A stretch of 64,000 bases of DNA, taken from CANLBN01 sp050633525. GTDB lineage: Bacteria > Pseudomonadota > Gammaproteobacteria > Pseudomonadales > Cellvibrionaceae. The DNA lies in assembly GCA_050633525.1 (NCBI GenBank), contig JBOEGR010000025.1, positions 1 to 64,000 of the forward strand. Reading direction: 5' to 3'. Made by a program: the position numbers and the translations under genes. Under the pieces are notes generated by a model that did not search any database, was not told the origin of the DNA, and saw nothing but the letters and a program-made list of their open reading frames with translations. Shown one piece after another: positions 25,133 to 33,688 of this stretch (its first letter is position 1; each line of letters opens with the position of its first letter).

Positions 25133-25459
25133 CTAGCTAGCAACAAAGCTGATATGACCCGTACTTTGCATGGCTGAAAATACCTCCATGGTGACACTCT
25201 CTTTTTCAATCAAAGCCATTAATTCAGCAAATTCGACAGTGTTTGCGACAAGCTCATTAGACGCATACGCTTCTTTCTCGGTGGACCAAAAATAGATACA
25301 TACCCATTGGCTGGCCGCATTCTTGTACAGGGACTGATATAGAAACCCCGGCAATTTCTCTACAACTTCACTAAAGTGTGTCATAACACGAATCATCTCA
25401 CTATCTTTTACATTGATGGCGGATCGCCAGGTGAGCATCTCGAAAACAGGGCTTTGCAT
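25133..25459 (-). CDS. putative antibiotic-biosynthesis-monooxygenase-like (dimeric alpha-beta barrel) protein
   Basis: A 108-residue protein whose layout suits the ABM/dimeric ferredoxin-like barrel fold. An initial beta strand (FEMLTWRSAI) is followed by a helix, then LPGFLYQSLYKNAASQWVCIYFWSTEKEAYAS. Substrate is unknown. It is divergent from a LysR regulator with a 99-bp shared region, so it is probably that regulator's target. Confidence 0.65.
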   Translation of the reverse strand: MQSPVFEMLTWRSAINVKDSEMIRVMTHFSEVVEKLPGFLYQSLYKNAASQWVCIYFWSTEKEAYASNELVANTVEFAELMALIEKESVTMEVFSAMQSTGHISFVAS

Positions 25460-25527
25460 AATTGACCTCTAGCTTTTAATGAAAAAATCAGTATATTTAA
25501 ACCCTAAAAGGAAATAACTAAGCTAAA

Positions 25528-25554
25528 TGGAAGTTATCTATTTCCAAAATGGAA
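25528..25554. promoter_or_regulatory. candidate LysR operator
   Basis: Three alternating half sites, TGGAA (25528-25532), TTCCA (25542-25546) and TGGAA (25550-25554), form two overlapping inverted repeats. They lie just ahead of the LysR ATG at 25559 and between the divergent genes. A LysR activator typically binds such dyads. Assignment is positional. Confidence 0.45.
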
Positions 25555-25558
25555 TAAT

Positions 25559-26440
25559 ATGAGTCAGTTTGAACACGCAATGCTATTCAAGTGCATCGTT
25601 GAACAACAGTCGTTAACAAAGGCCGCTGAAAAGTACGGTGTCAATGCTCCAGCAGTGAGCAAACGCCTAACTAAATTAGAGCAGTCTTTAGGTACTCAGC
25701 TTATTAACCGAACAACAAGGCAGCTGACATTGACCGAAGCTGGCCAATATTTTTACGATAAGGTAAAGCACTTACAATATGAGTGGTTGTCAGCACTAGA
25801 TGAAACAACAAGTTTGGGGAAAGATCTCAAAGGCACTTTGCGAATTGCTGCACCACAGCCATTATTTAGTCGGTTCTTAATGCCAGTCTTGGCAACATTT
25901 CGTCAACATTACCCATCTATCACACTTGAGCTATTGCCTCAAAAAATTAATACCCTACCCACAATAGATGCTGACATTTCGATCAGTAGAGAAATCAACA
26001 ATTATGATGCGCATACTACAGTCATGACCGCTTTTTATTCTTATCGTAATCGCTTATTTTCTTCACCACATTATTTACAGCAACATCCGCCCATTAAAAC
26101 ACTGCAAGACTTAAGGAAACATTGTTGCCTAGTGTATGAAAACAAACATCTACCCGTAAATTGGGAATTTGAATCTGAAACCATTCACTTAAACACTATA
26201 ATGCCGGTCGATAGTGCCGAAGTCATGATTAGCGCCGCGAAAAACGGTTTTGGAATTGCGTATTTACCGAGTGAAATAATTCAAGAAGAGTTACGTGAGC
26301 AACAATTAATCTCAGTGCTGCCAGACTTTCACAGCAAGGTATATAAAACTTGTGTGTACTACCCAAAAGCAGATTTTGTGCCTCAAAAAGTGCGCGTGCT
26401 AATCGATTTTTTAAAGAATAAGCAACTGGCTCACTATTAA
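25559..26440 (+). CDS. LysR-family transcriptional regulator
   Basis: A 293-residue regulator. The N-terminal winged HTH reads FKCIVEQQSLTKAAEKYGVNAPAVSKRLTKLEQSLGTQLINRTTRQLTLTEAG. The effector domain follows from about residue 90. It most resembles the CrgA-like group of LysR regulators. Divergent from the small ABM-like gene. Confidence 0.92.
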   Translation: MSQFEHAMLFKCIVEQQSLTKAAEKYGVNAPAVSKRLTKLEQSLGTQLINRTTRQLTLTEAGQYFYDKVKHLQYEWLSALDETTSLGKDLKGTLRIAAPQPLFSRFLMPVLATFRQHYPSITLELLPQKINTLPTIDADISISREINNYDAHTTVMTAFYSYRNRLFSSPHYLQQHPPIKTLQDLRKHCCLVYENKHLPVNWEFESETIHLNTIMPVDSAEVMISAAKNGFGIAYLPSEIIQEELREQQLISVLPDFHSKVYKTCVYYPKADFVPQKVRVLIDFLKNKQLAHY

Positions 26441-26462
26441 ATTGCACTCTTGGAACGGCGTA

Positions 26463-27143
26463 TTATAGAGACCAGTCAATAGGTGTTTTACCTTTGCCCT
26501 CTAACCATTTATTCGTTGAAGAAAAATGCCCGTTACCAATAAAGCCACGATGCGCAGACAATGGAGAAGGATGTGGCGACTTTAGCACATGATGTTTATT
26601 TGTATCGATGAGCTGGCCTTTCTTTTGGGCATAACTGCCCCACAGTAGAAATACGATATCTTCACACTGCTCATTAACAACCTCAATCACCTTATCAGTA
26701 AACACCTCCCAACCTTTGCCTTGGTGTGAGCCTGCATTCGCTTGCTGGACAGTTAAAGTAGCATTTAAAAGCAAAATGCCCTGATCAGCCCATGATTGCA
26801 AACAACCGTGTTCGGGATGAGGTAAGCCAAGGTCGCGCTCGATTTCTTTGAATATATTTTTGAGCGATGGGGGGAAACGGGTGCCAGGTAAAACGGAAAA
26901 ACACAAACCATGAGCCTGATTGGGTCCATGGTAAGGATCTTGCCCTAAGATAACGACTTTCAGCTTATCTAAGGGGGTTGAATTTAATGCATTAAAAATA
27001 AGATCACCCTGAGGGTAGATCACTTTATCTTGCTGCTTTTCTGAGACAAGAAAAGCCTTTAATTCCTTCATATAAGATTTTTCAAACTCAGCTTGTAAGT
27101 GCTCAAGCCAAGTTTGGTCAATCTTTATATTTTTATCCGGCAC
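26463..27143 (-). CDS. ung: uracil-DNA glycosylase
   Basis: A 226-residue family 1 UDG. The catalytic GQDPYHGPNQAHGLCFSV motif is at about residues 65-82, and the DNA-intercalating loop HPSPLSAHRGF near residue 188. It removes uracil from DNA. Five bp after lysS. Confidence 0.97.
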   Translation of the reverse strand: MPDKNIKIDQTWLEHLQAEFEKSYMKELKAFLVSEKQQDKVIYPQGDLIFNALNSTPLDKLKVVILGQDPYHGPNQAHGLCFSVLPGTRFPPSLKNIFKEIERDLGLPHPEHGCLQSWADQGILLLNATLTVQQANAGSHQGKGWEVFTDKVIEVVNEQCEDIVFLLWGSYAQKKGQLIDTNKHHVLKSPHPSPLSAHRGFIGNGHFSSTNKWLEGKGKTPIDWSL

Positions 27144-27148
27144 AGGAT

Positions 27149-28660
27149 TTAAACCTCGGGTCGCATATGAGGGAATAATAGGACGTCTCTGATAGAAGGA
27201 GAATCAGTCAATAACATCACTAAGCGATCGATACCAATACCCTCACCGGCCGTAGGCGGCAAACCATACTCCAATGCACGCACATAGTCTTCATCATAAT
27301 GCATTGCTTCATTATCACCGGCATCTTTTTCTGCCACTTGTTCTTTAAAACGTTCGGCTTGATCTTCTGCATCATTTAACTCAGAAAAACCATTAGCAAT
27401 TTCTCGACCGCCGACAAAAAATTCAAAGCGATCTGTCACAAAGGGGTTATCATCATTGCGTCGTGCCAATGGTGAAACTTCCGTCGGATACTGCGTAATA
27501 AAGGTAGGGTGCTCTAAACGATGTTCAACGGTCTTTTCAAATATTTCTATTTGTAGCTTGCCCAAACCCCATGTGCTTTTCAATGGAATACTTAGCGATT
27601 CCGCTATTTTCTTCGCTCCGGTATCAGTTGCCAATTCTTCTGCGCTGATTTCAGGATTAAATTTCAAAATAGAATCAAATACACTTAAACGTTCAAAAGG
27701 TTTAGCAAAATCATAAGTGGTTTCTTTTACCACTTCACCTTCGGCATTTTTCACGGTGTTTTTAATATCGGTTGTACCCAATATACTTTCGGCAATACCA
27801 CGCAGCATATTTTCTGTATGATCCATTAAATCATTGTAATCAGCATAAGCTTGGTAGAATTCTAACATCGTAAACTCTGGATTATGTCGCGTCGACAAAC
27901 CTTCATTTCTGAAATTACGATTAATCTCATAGACTCGCTCAAAACCACCGACAACCAAGCGTTTTAAATATAACTCTGGTGCAATACGAAGATACATATC
28001 CATATCTAAAGCATTGTGATGGGTAATAAACGGCCTTGCTGTTGCTCCCCCCGGAATAGCTTGCAACATGGGGGTTTCTACCTCTAAAAAACCATTAGAG
28101 TTCAGGTAATCGCGAATAAAGCTGATCACTTGAGAACGCACTTTAAAAGTATCGCGCACCTCAGGGTTAACCATTAAGTCAACATAACGCTGACGGTAAC
28201 GGATCTCTTGGTCAGCTAAGCCATGGTATTTATCTGGCAAGGGGCGTAGTGCTTTTGTGAGTAATTGAAACTCATCAAGATTGACATATAAATCGCCTTT
28301 GCCCGATTTATGTAGTACACCTTTTACGCTCACAATATCACCAATATCCCATAAGCCTGTAGTGGCCTTTAATTGCTTTTGAGCATCTTTACTTGCGTAT
28401 AACTGAATACGTCCAGATGCATCTTGCAACACCATAAAGGGGCCACGTTTGGCCATCACTCGCCCAGCTACCGATACGGTGTGATCAAGTTCTTCCAGCT
28501 CTGCTTTCGTTTTATCACCAAATGCGGCTTCTAATTCTGAGGCTGTATTTTCACGGGTAACCTGATTAGGAAAAGCAATACCCTGCTCACGGATATTCGC
28601 TAATTTCTCACGGCGTTCCGCGATTAATTTATTCTCATCTTGCTGCTGTTCGTTTGTCAT
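27149..28660 (-). CDS. lysS: lysyl-tRNA synthetase, class II
   Basis: A 503-residue class IIb synthetase. An N-terminal OB-fold (SVAGRVMAKRGPFMVLQDASGRIQ) is followed by motif 1 (FLEVETPMLQAIPGGATARPF), motif 2 (FRNEGLSTRHNPEFTMLEFY) and motif 3 (GEGIGIDRLVMLLTDSPSIRD). Charges tRNA-Lys. Downstream of prfB, as is usual in gammaproteobacteria. Confidence 0.98.
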   Translation of the reverse strand: MTNEQQQDENKLIAERREKLANIREQGIAFPNQVTRENTASELEAAFGDKTKAELEELDHTVSVAGRVMAKRGPFMVLQDASGRIQLYASKDAQKQLKATTGLWDIGDIVSVKGVLHKSGKGDLYVNLDEFQLLTKALRPLPDKYHGLADQEIRYRQRYVDLMVNPEVRDTFKVRSQVISFIRDYLNSNGFLEVETPMLQAIPGGATARPFITHHNALDMDMYLRIAPELYLKRLVVGGFERVYEINRNFRNEGLSTRHNPEFTMLEFYQAYADYNDLMDHTENMLRGIAESILGTTDIKNTVKNAEGEVVKETTYDFAKPFERLSVFDSILKFNPEISAEELATDTGAKKIAESLSIPLKSTWGLGKLQIEIFEKTVEHRLEHPTFITQYPTEVSPLARRNDDNPFVTDRFEFFVGGREIANGFSELNDAEDQAERFKEQVAEKDAGDNEAMHYDEDYVRALEYGLPPTAGEGIGIDRLVMLLTDSPSIRDVLLFPHMRPEV

Positions 28661-28741
28661 AATCGTTTTAATGTTATCTGAATGAATAATTTATAAAGTA
28701 GAAATAGATTGATAAAACTATTCCTAAATCTATACCTAAAA

Positions 28742-29837
28742 CTAAAGCCCTGCTTTTAAACTCGCTTCAATAAATTGGTCTAAGCTGCCATCCAATACGG
28801 CTTGGCAATTACTGGTTTGTATATTGGTGCGTAAATCTTTAATGCGCTGATCATCAAGCACGTAAGACCGGATCTGACTACCCCAACCAATATCAGACTT
28901 ACTGTCTTCTAACTCTTGCTTATCGGCATTGCGGCGCTGTAATTCCTGCTCATACAATTTAGCTCGCAGCATTTTCCATGCTTGATCTCGGTTCTTGTGT
29001 TGAGAGCGCTGGCTTTGACACTGAACCACAATACCACTCTCTTCGTGTGTTAAACGTACGGCCGAATCTGTTTTGTTAACGTGCTGACCACCGGCTCCCG
29101 ATGCACGATACGTGTCTTCGCGCACTTGCGACTTATCTACTTCCACCTCAAAATTATCGTCAATTTCAGGAGAAACAAAAACAGAACAGAATGAAGTATG
29201 GCGACGGCTACCAGAATCAAAAGGCGATTTACGCACTAAACGATGAACACCGGTTTCCGTGCGCAGCCAACCAAAAGCATACTCACCCTCAAAGCGAATA
29301 GTGGCACTTTTAATACCCGCAACATCACCGGGCGACGCTTCTTCTAAGGTCGTTTTAAAGCCTTTGGCATCACCCCAGCGCAAGTACATCCGCAGTACCA
29401 TTTCAGCCCAATCTTGCGCCTCGGTTCCACCTGAGCCCGACTGAATATCAAGGTAAGCATTATTGGCGTCTGTCTCACCTGAAAACATTCGACGAAACTC
29501 AAGTACACCCAAATGCTTGTTTAGCTTGTTAATATCATCGTCAACATCAGCAAGGGCAGATTCATCGCCCTCCTCGACTATCATATCCAATAACTCGCGA
29601 GTATCGCTCACTCCCTGATCAAGGTCATCGATAGTCTTCACGATCTGCTCTAAAGAAGAACGCTCACGACCTAACTCTTGGGCCCGCTCTTGATCGTCCC
29701 AGACATTCGGCTCCGCTAATTCGTGCTCGACTTCAGTCAGTCGTTCTTTCCTACTATCGTAGTCAAAGATACCCCCTAAGCACATCGGTGCGCTCTTGTA
29801 ATTCGCTTAAGGTGGTAAGGTAAGGATTGATTTCCAT
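28742..29837 (-). CDS. prfB: peptide chain release factor 2, with programmed +1 frameshift
   Basis: RF2 recognises UGA and UAA. The full protein (364 residues) needs a +1 shift. The frame starts at ATG 29837 (MEINPYLTTLSELQERTDVLRGYL). It reaches an in-frame TGA at 29765-29763 (codon 25), preceded by the slippery CTT and a Shine-Dalgarno-like AGGGGG. Reading then continues DYDSRKERL. The GAGGQH motif and the RF2 SPF-type recognition tripeptide region are present. The 5' end overlaps the 3' end of the upstream nuclease gene by 31 bases. Confidence 0.97.
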
Positions 29838-30817
29838 AATGCAGCCAATAATTGGGAAATGAATAAAGAGAATCGTTCGATTAAATTGGGCGCGGATTGT
29901 ACCTTATCTGCATCACTGTCTCCACCAGAGGGCCTTAAAGGTTCTGCATCAAATGGCTTAGACTTGAACAATTCCGCTAAACGCAGGCTCGCTAGCTCCA
30001 AACGTACCATGGCTAAGGGATGGAACTTATCACAGTAAGATGCTGGCAAGCGCGAGCTTAACTCGCCATAAATCAAACGAGTTAAGGCAAAAGATTCCTC
30101 TGCCCAGACGGCTATATTGGCCGTTTCAGAACCATTGTAACGACTGTGACTTCTCGATAACTGTTTCCCCAACTGCCGCCATTTAGCACGTGTACCACAA
30201 TACAAAATAGGGCTATCCCAGAGGCTGTGTAAGGACATCAGACGGCCCTCAAACGTCACATTGCGGCGTGTACCGCCCCTATCGTCGCGATAAGCAACAT
30301 GGAGAGGCTGATGGATATCGGCAACAAAATGACTAAAAAGTAAAAGAGCCTCATCTCGCTGCTTTCGGGAAAGCCCCGTATTCTGCCAACGCTGATGGTA
30401 ATGTTGAATAGCAGACCAGACACATTGGGGCTTACTGCCAGCCTGAGCCCTATTCTTCTTAGCACATGATCCATCTACAACGCTATCGGCGTCACGGGGT
30501 AGATTCATGTAGTGCAGTGGTTTAGCCCAAGCATACGATCGATCCCTACGGATATCATCCGCCCATAGACAGGACTCAGCATAGGTCTTGTAACCCATAC
30601 GCTTAGCTGAGCTGGCTAGCGCTTGTCTCATACCTGAATCACTTGCCCTCCAAGCAGCATCACAAATAGCTTTATGACCCAGTGGCCCCCAAGCAAACGT
30701 GCTCTGAGAGGCGGAATATAAGATCACTGTGACTATGACAAATTTAAATAAGCTTATAACGAATAAGTTAGTGTTTATGGGGCACTCCAATGAACTTTTA
30801 TTTTCTTTGATACTCAT
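29807..30817 (-). CDS. secreted S1/P1-type zinc nuclease
   Basis: A 336-residue protein of the phospholipase C/P1 nuclease family. An N-terminal hydrophobic segment precedes a cut that exposes Trp43, the N-terminal Trp that binds zinc in this family. His48, the Asp in WADDIR, His102 in HYMN, the cluster HFVADIHQPLH and SLHSLWDSP supply the remaining trinuclear zinc ligands. Likely exported to degrade nucleic acids. The C-terminal 30 residues are hydrophobic. Its 3' end overlaps the prfB start by 31 bases. Confidence 0.9.
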   Translation of the reverse strand: MSIKENKSSLECPINTNLFVISLFKFVIVTVILYSASQSTFAWGPLGHKAICDAAWRASDSGMRQALASSAKRMGYKTYAESCLWADDIRRDRSYAWAKPLHYMNLPRDADSVVDGSCAKKNRAQAGSKPQCVWSAIQHYHQRWQNTGLSRKQRDEALLLFSHFVADIHQPLHVAYRDDRGGTRRNVTFEGRLMSLHSLWDSPILYCGTRAKWRQLGKQLSRSHSRYNGSETANIAVWAEESFALTRLIYGELSSRLPASYCDKFHPLAMVRLELASLRLAELFKSKPFDAEPLRPSGGDSDADKVQSAPNLIERFSLFISQLLAALWKSILTLPP

Positions 30818-30878
30818 AATGTTACGTAATCGACAGATACGCTAATGTAAACTATCTTTACTAAGTTATGTATTAATG

Positions 30879-30895
30879 ACCGTTTACAATACGGT
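30879..30895. promoter_or_regulatory. inverted repeat upstream of the bufferin operon
   Basis: A perfect ACCGT-N7-ACGGT dyad lies 64 bp upstream of the bufA start, between divergent genes. The position suits an operator for a regulator of the metal-peptide cluster. No specific regulator is recognised. Confidence 0.35.
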
Positions 30896-30959
30896 GATCC
30901 GTCAACTTTAACAAATGATGTCATCACTCACGAATTTATACCCACTTGGAGATCAAACC

Positions 30960-31244
30960 ATGAAAAACATTAAAACATCTATCGCTGTTTCTAGTGCTAT
31001 CGCTGCAGGCCTATTTTTAGCAACAGCGAATGATGCCGTCGCAGGGCCAAAATACAAGGCGGAGAAGTGCTACGGTGTTTCTAAAGCAGGCAAAAATGAC
31101 TGTGCTGCTGGTCCAGGCACTAGCTGTGCGGGTACCTCTACCGTAGACGCTCAAGGTAATGCTTGGCAATTTGTACCCAAAGGCACTTGTGAAAAACTAG
31201 TCGGCGGTACACTAGAGCCAACTAAAAATAACCTTCCGAGTTAA
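30960..31244 (+). CDS. bufA1: bufferin-type precursor peptide (DUF2282, BufA1-like)
   Basis: A 94-residue DUF2282 protein with a signal peptide (residues 1-28, ending AVA). The mature part has four cysteines at positions 37, 48, 56 and 77 in the family frame EKCYG..KNDCAA..SCAGTSTVD..GTC. In bufferins such cysteines are modified to thiooxazole rings by the BufB/BufC pair, and the product binds copper in the periplasm. The ATG at 30960 has a GGAG ribosome-binding site. A longer start at 30915 would bury the signal peptide. First gene of a four-gene cluster. The gene name follows the family; modification here is inferred. Confidence 0.85.
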   Translation: MKNIKTSIAVSSAIAAGLFLATANDAVAGPKYKAEKCYGVSKAGKNDCAAGPGTSCAGTSTVDAQGNAWQFVPKGTCEKLVGGTLEPTKNNLPS

Positions 31245-31304
31245 GTTATTCGTTCATGAATGCTGTTGATGAATAGATACTTTTCATGAATAAGTACTCC
31301 CCGT

Positions 31305-31331
31305 GACCGGCCACCGTGCCGGTCTTTTTTT
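31305..31331 (+). terminator. intrinsic terminator between bufA1 and bufB
   Basis: A 7-bp GC-rich stem (GACCGGC at 31305-31311 with GCCGGTC at 31318-31324), a 6-nt loop and seven T residues. It lies inside the cluster after the precursor gene. It would end most transcripts there and keep the precursor in excess over its modifying enzymes. Confidence 0.88.
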
Positions 31332-31371
31332 ACCCAAATAATGTTGATTGTGAGTTTGCATACGAGACACC

Positions 31372-32307
31372 ATGACGCCGATACAAGAAAATTCTGGATT
31401 GCCCAATAGTGTTGGCATTAGCCTTAAAGCAGAACACTACGAAGCAATTCTCGAAACCAAACCCGATATAGGCTGGTTTGAATGCCACCCCGAAAACTAT
31501 ATGGGCGATGGCGGGCTTCCTCATTACTTTCTATCAAGGATCAATGAGCACTACCCTATTTCCATGCATGGTGTTGGGCTTTCACTCGGCAGTGCAGACG
31601 GTATCGAATCAACACACTTAGATCAGCTTGCCAAACTGGTTGATCAGTACCAACCCGCCCAAGTATCTGAACATTTAGCGTGGAGCCACTGGAATAGCAT
31701 TTTCCTGAACGATTTACTCCCTCTACCCTATACGCAAGATTTTCTTGAGTGCGTGATTCAAAATATCGACACGGTACAAAACAAATTAAAACGCAGTATT
31801 TTAATCGAAAACCCGTCTGTTTATATGGGTTTCAATCATAATGAAATGAGCGAAACTGAATTTTTAAACGCCCTAGTTAAGCAGACCGGCTGTGGTTTAT
31901 TGTTGGATATTAATAATGTCCATGTATCTTCGAATAATTTATCTTCATCAGCCGAAGAATACATAGAGAGCTATCCTCTACATGCGGTAGGAGAAATTCA
32001 CCTTGCTGGGCACAGCGAGTCACACACGAGTGAAGGCAAACTCCTGATTGATGACCATGGCTCACCTGTGATTGATGAAGTGTGGTCACTATTTTCATCT
32101 GTTATGACAAAAGTTGATAAGCCACTACCCGTACTAATAGAATGGGATACCAATATACCCCAGCTAAGCACTCTTGTTGATGAAGCTAAAAAAGCAGAAA
32201 TGATTATGACAGATGCTATCAACAAGGGCTTGTGTGAGAATCACTTAGAGTCTCAATGTTTCGGTAGTGAAACGAAAACAGTCATTACAGCAGCAGAGAA
32301 AATATAA
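31372..32307 (+). CDS. bufB: DUF692 multinuclear-iron oxidase (BufB/MbnB-like)
   Basis: A 311-residue TIM-barrel DUF692 enzyme. Characteristic metal-binding motifs are ECHPENY, SMHGVGLSLGS, SEHLAW, ILIENPSVY, LLLDINNVHVSSNN, EIHLAGHS, DDHGSPV and LIEWD. Family members use an iron centre to convert peptide cysteines into thio-heterocycles. It acts with the DUF2063 protein encoded next, whose ATG overlaps its stop. Confidence 0.92.
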   Translation: MTPIQENSGLPNSVGISLKAEHYEAILETKPDIGWFECHPENYMGDGGLPHYFLSRINEHYPISMHGVGLSLGSADGIESTHLDQLAKLVDQYQPAQVSEHLAWSHWNSIFLNDLLPLPYTQDFLECVIQNIDTVQNKLKRSILIENPSVYMGFNHNEMSETEFLNALVKQTGCGLLLDINNVHVSSNNLSSSAEEYIESYPLHAVGEIHLAGHSESHTSEGKLLIDDHGSPVIDEVWSLFSSVMTKVDKPLPVLIEWDTNIPQLSTLVDEAKKAEMIMTDAINKGLCENHLESQCFGSETKTVITAAEKI

Positions 32308-33110
32308 TGGCATCACCTTCATCAGCCCCTTTGCCCCCACCAAACTGGCAAGCCGAATTTGCTCAGTCACTGTTTCAAGGCTTATCTGAGCCCTTAAAGC
32401 ATACAATACAAAACCGCTCCGAAGTCGCACTTAACGAGCGCTTTTCTATCTATCAAAATAACGTTTTTTACTCACTCACGACAGCCTTGGGTGATTTATA
32501 CCCTACAATTAAAAAACTAGTAGGCGAAGAGTTCTTTAATGGTACAGCGAATGTCTACATCAGGCATAGCCCTCCATCACAAGCCGCAATGGTCTATTTT
32601 GGCGCACAATTTCCTCAATTTTTATCTGAGTTTGAGCATACCAAGGAGATGCTTTATTTGGCTGATGTCGCTCGACTTGAATTAGCCCGCCATCAGGCAT
32701 ACCATGCGGTTGATACACCGGTACTCGATAAGCCATTTTTTTCTACTTTAAATCCAGAGCAATTTGAACGCTCAGGGGTTAATTTTCACCCTTCACTGAC
32801 GCTCATTGAGTCCACCTTCCCTGTTTTCACTATTTGGCAGTCTAATCAGGATGACAAAACAGATAGCCGCTTAGATAACCAAGATGTGATTAGCTTAGAT
32901 GAACCTGAATGGCTTATTGTTGTCAGACCTTACTATGAGGTATTTGTTTTTAATGTTGACTATGGAACTTATCTTTTTTACCAATCATTGCTGGAAAAGA
33001 AGTCAATTATAGAAGCCGCAAATTTTGCACAACAGAAAGAGAATAGCGTTGATATTAGTTCTGCCATTACACTCGGCATCGAACATCAATTTTTTACTGG
33101 TATATTTTGA
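32307..33110 (+). CDS. bufC: DUF2063 peptide-recognition partner (BufC-like)
   Basis: A 267-residue protein. The N-terminal DUF2063 domain (FAQSLFQGLSEPLK...RFSIYQNNVFYSLTTALGDLYPTIKKLVGEEFF) is followed by an MbnC/RRE-like C-terminal part. It forms the substrate-recognition partner of the DUF692 oxidase. TAATG overlap with bufB indicates translational coupling. Confidence 0.88.
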   Translation: MASPSSAPLPPPNWQAEFAQSLFQGLSEPLKHTIQNRSEVALNERFSIYQNNVFYSLTTALGDLYPTIKKLVGEEFFNGTANVYIRHSPPSQAAMVYFGAQFPQFLSEFEHTKEMLYLADVARLELARHQAYHAVDTPVLDKPFFSTLNPEQFERSGVNFHPSLTLIESTFPVFTIWQSNQDDKTDSRLDNQDVISLDEPEWLIVVRPYYEVFVFNVDYGTYLFYQSLLEKKSIIEAANFAQQKENSVDISSAITLGIEHQFFTGIF

Positions 33111-33170
33111 ATAAAAAAATGTTAACACGCTACAATATAACGAACATATTTTTCGGAGTAATAAAATAAA

Positions 33171-33641
33171 ATGAAACAATTTTTCTGCAAACTATTAAGC
33201 CCCATAGATAACGCACTTTCTCATATCCCTGAGTGGTTTGTTAATATTGCTATGCGGCTAGTGATATTCAAAGTATTTTGGTTTGCCGTACAAACAAAAA
33301 TTGCAGGCTGGACTATTGCGGGTCAACATTTTGCATTTTGGAGTGTGACAGACAATACTTTTTTACTATTTGACTTTGAATATGGCATCCCACTTATACC
33401 CACTGAACTAGCGGCTTATATGGGCACCTTTGGTGAATTCTTTTTATCACTCATGATTTTATTCGGAATATTAACTCGTTTTGCCGCATTAGGCTTGATG
33501 GTAATGACCCTAGTCATTCAATTCTTCGTTTACCCTGATGCATGGTGGACTGTCCACGCTTATTGGGTACTGCCCCTACTTTATCTCATGAAAAATGGCG
33601 GCGGCAGTTTGTCTTTGGATAGAATTCTATTTAAACGATAA
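33171..33641 (+). CDS. bufD: DoxX-family membrane protein (BufD-like)
   Basis: A 156-residue DoxX protein with about four transmembrane helices and the PELAAYMGTFGEFF-like motif (here TELAAYMGTFGEFFLSL). DoxX proteins are regular members of bufferin/Hvf clusters. Their role there is not settled. Closed by the terminator at 33657-33688. Confidence 0.87.
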   Translation: MKQFFCKLLSPIDNALSHIPEWFVNIAMRLVIFKVFWFAVQTKIAGWTIAGQHFAFWSVTDNTFLLFDFEYGIPLIPTELAAYMGTFGEFFLSLMILFGILTRFAALGLMVMTLVIQFFVYPDAWWTVHAYWVLPLLYLMKNGGGSLSLDRILFKR

Positions 33642-33656
33642 GACGTATACGAAATC

Positions 33657-33688
33657 AAAAAAGGCGCAGTTTATACTGCGCCTTTTTT
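33657..33688. terminator. bidirectional intrinsic terminator
   Basis: A 14-bp stem (33657-33670 with 33675-33688, GC core GGCGCAGT/ACTGCGCC) with flanking A and T runs and a 4-nt loop. The trmO stop codon starts in the loop. It serves bufD on the plus strand and trmO on the minus strand. Confidence 0.93.
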
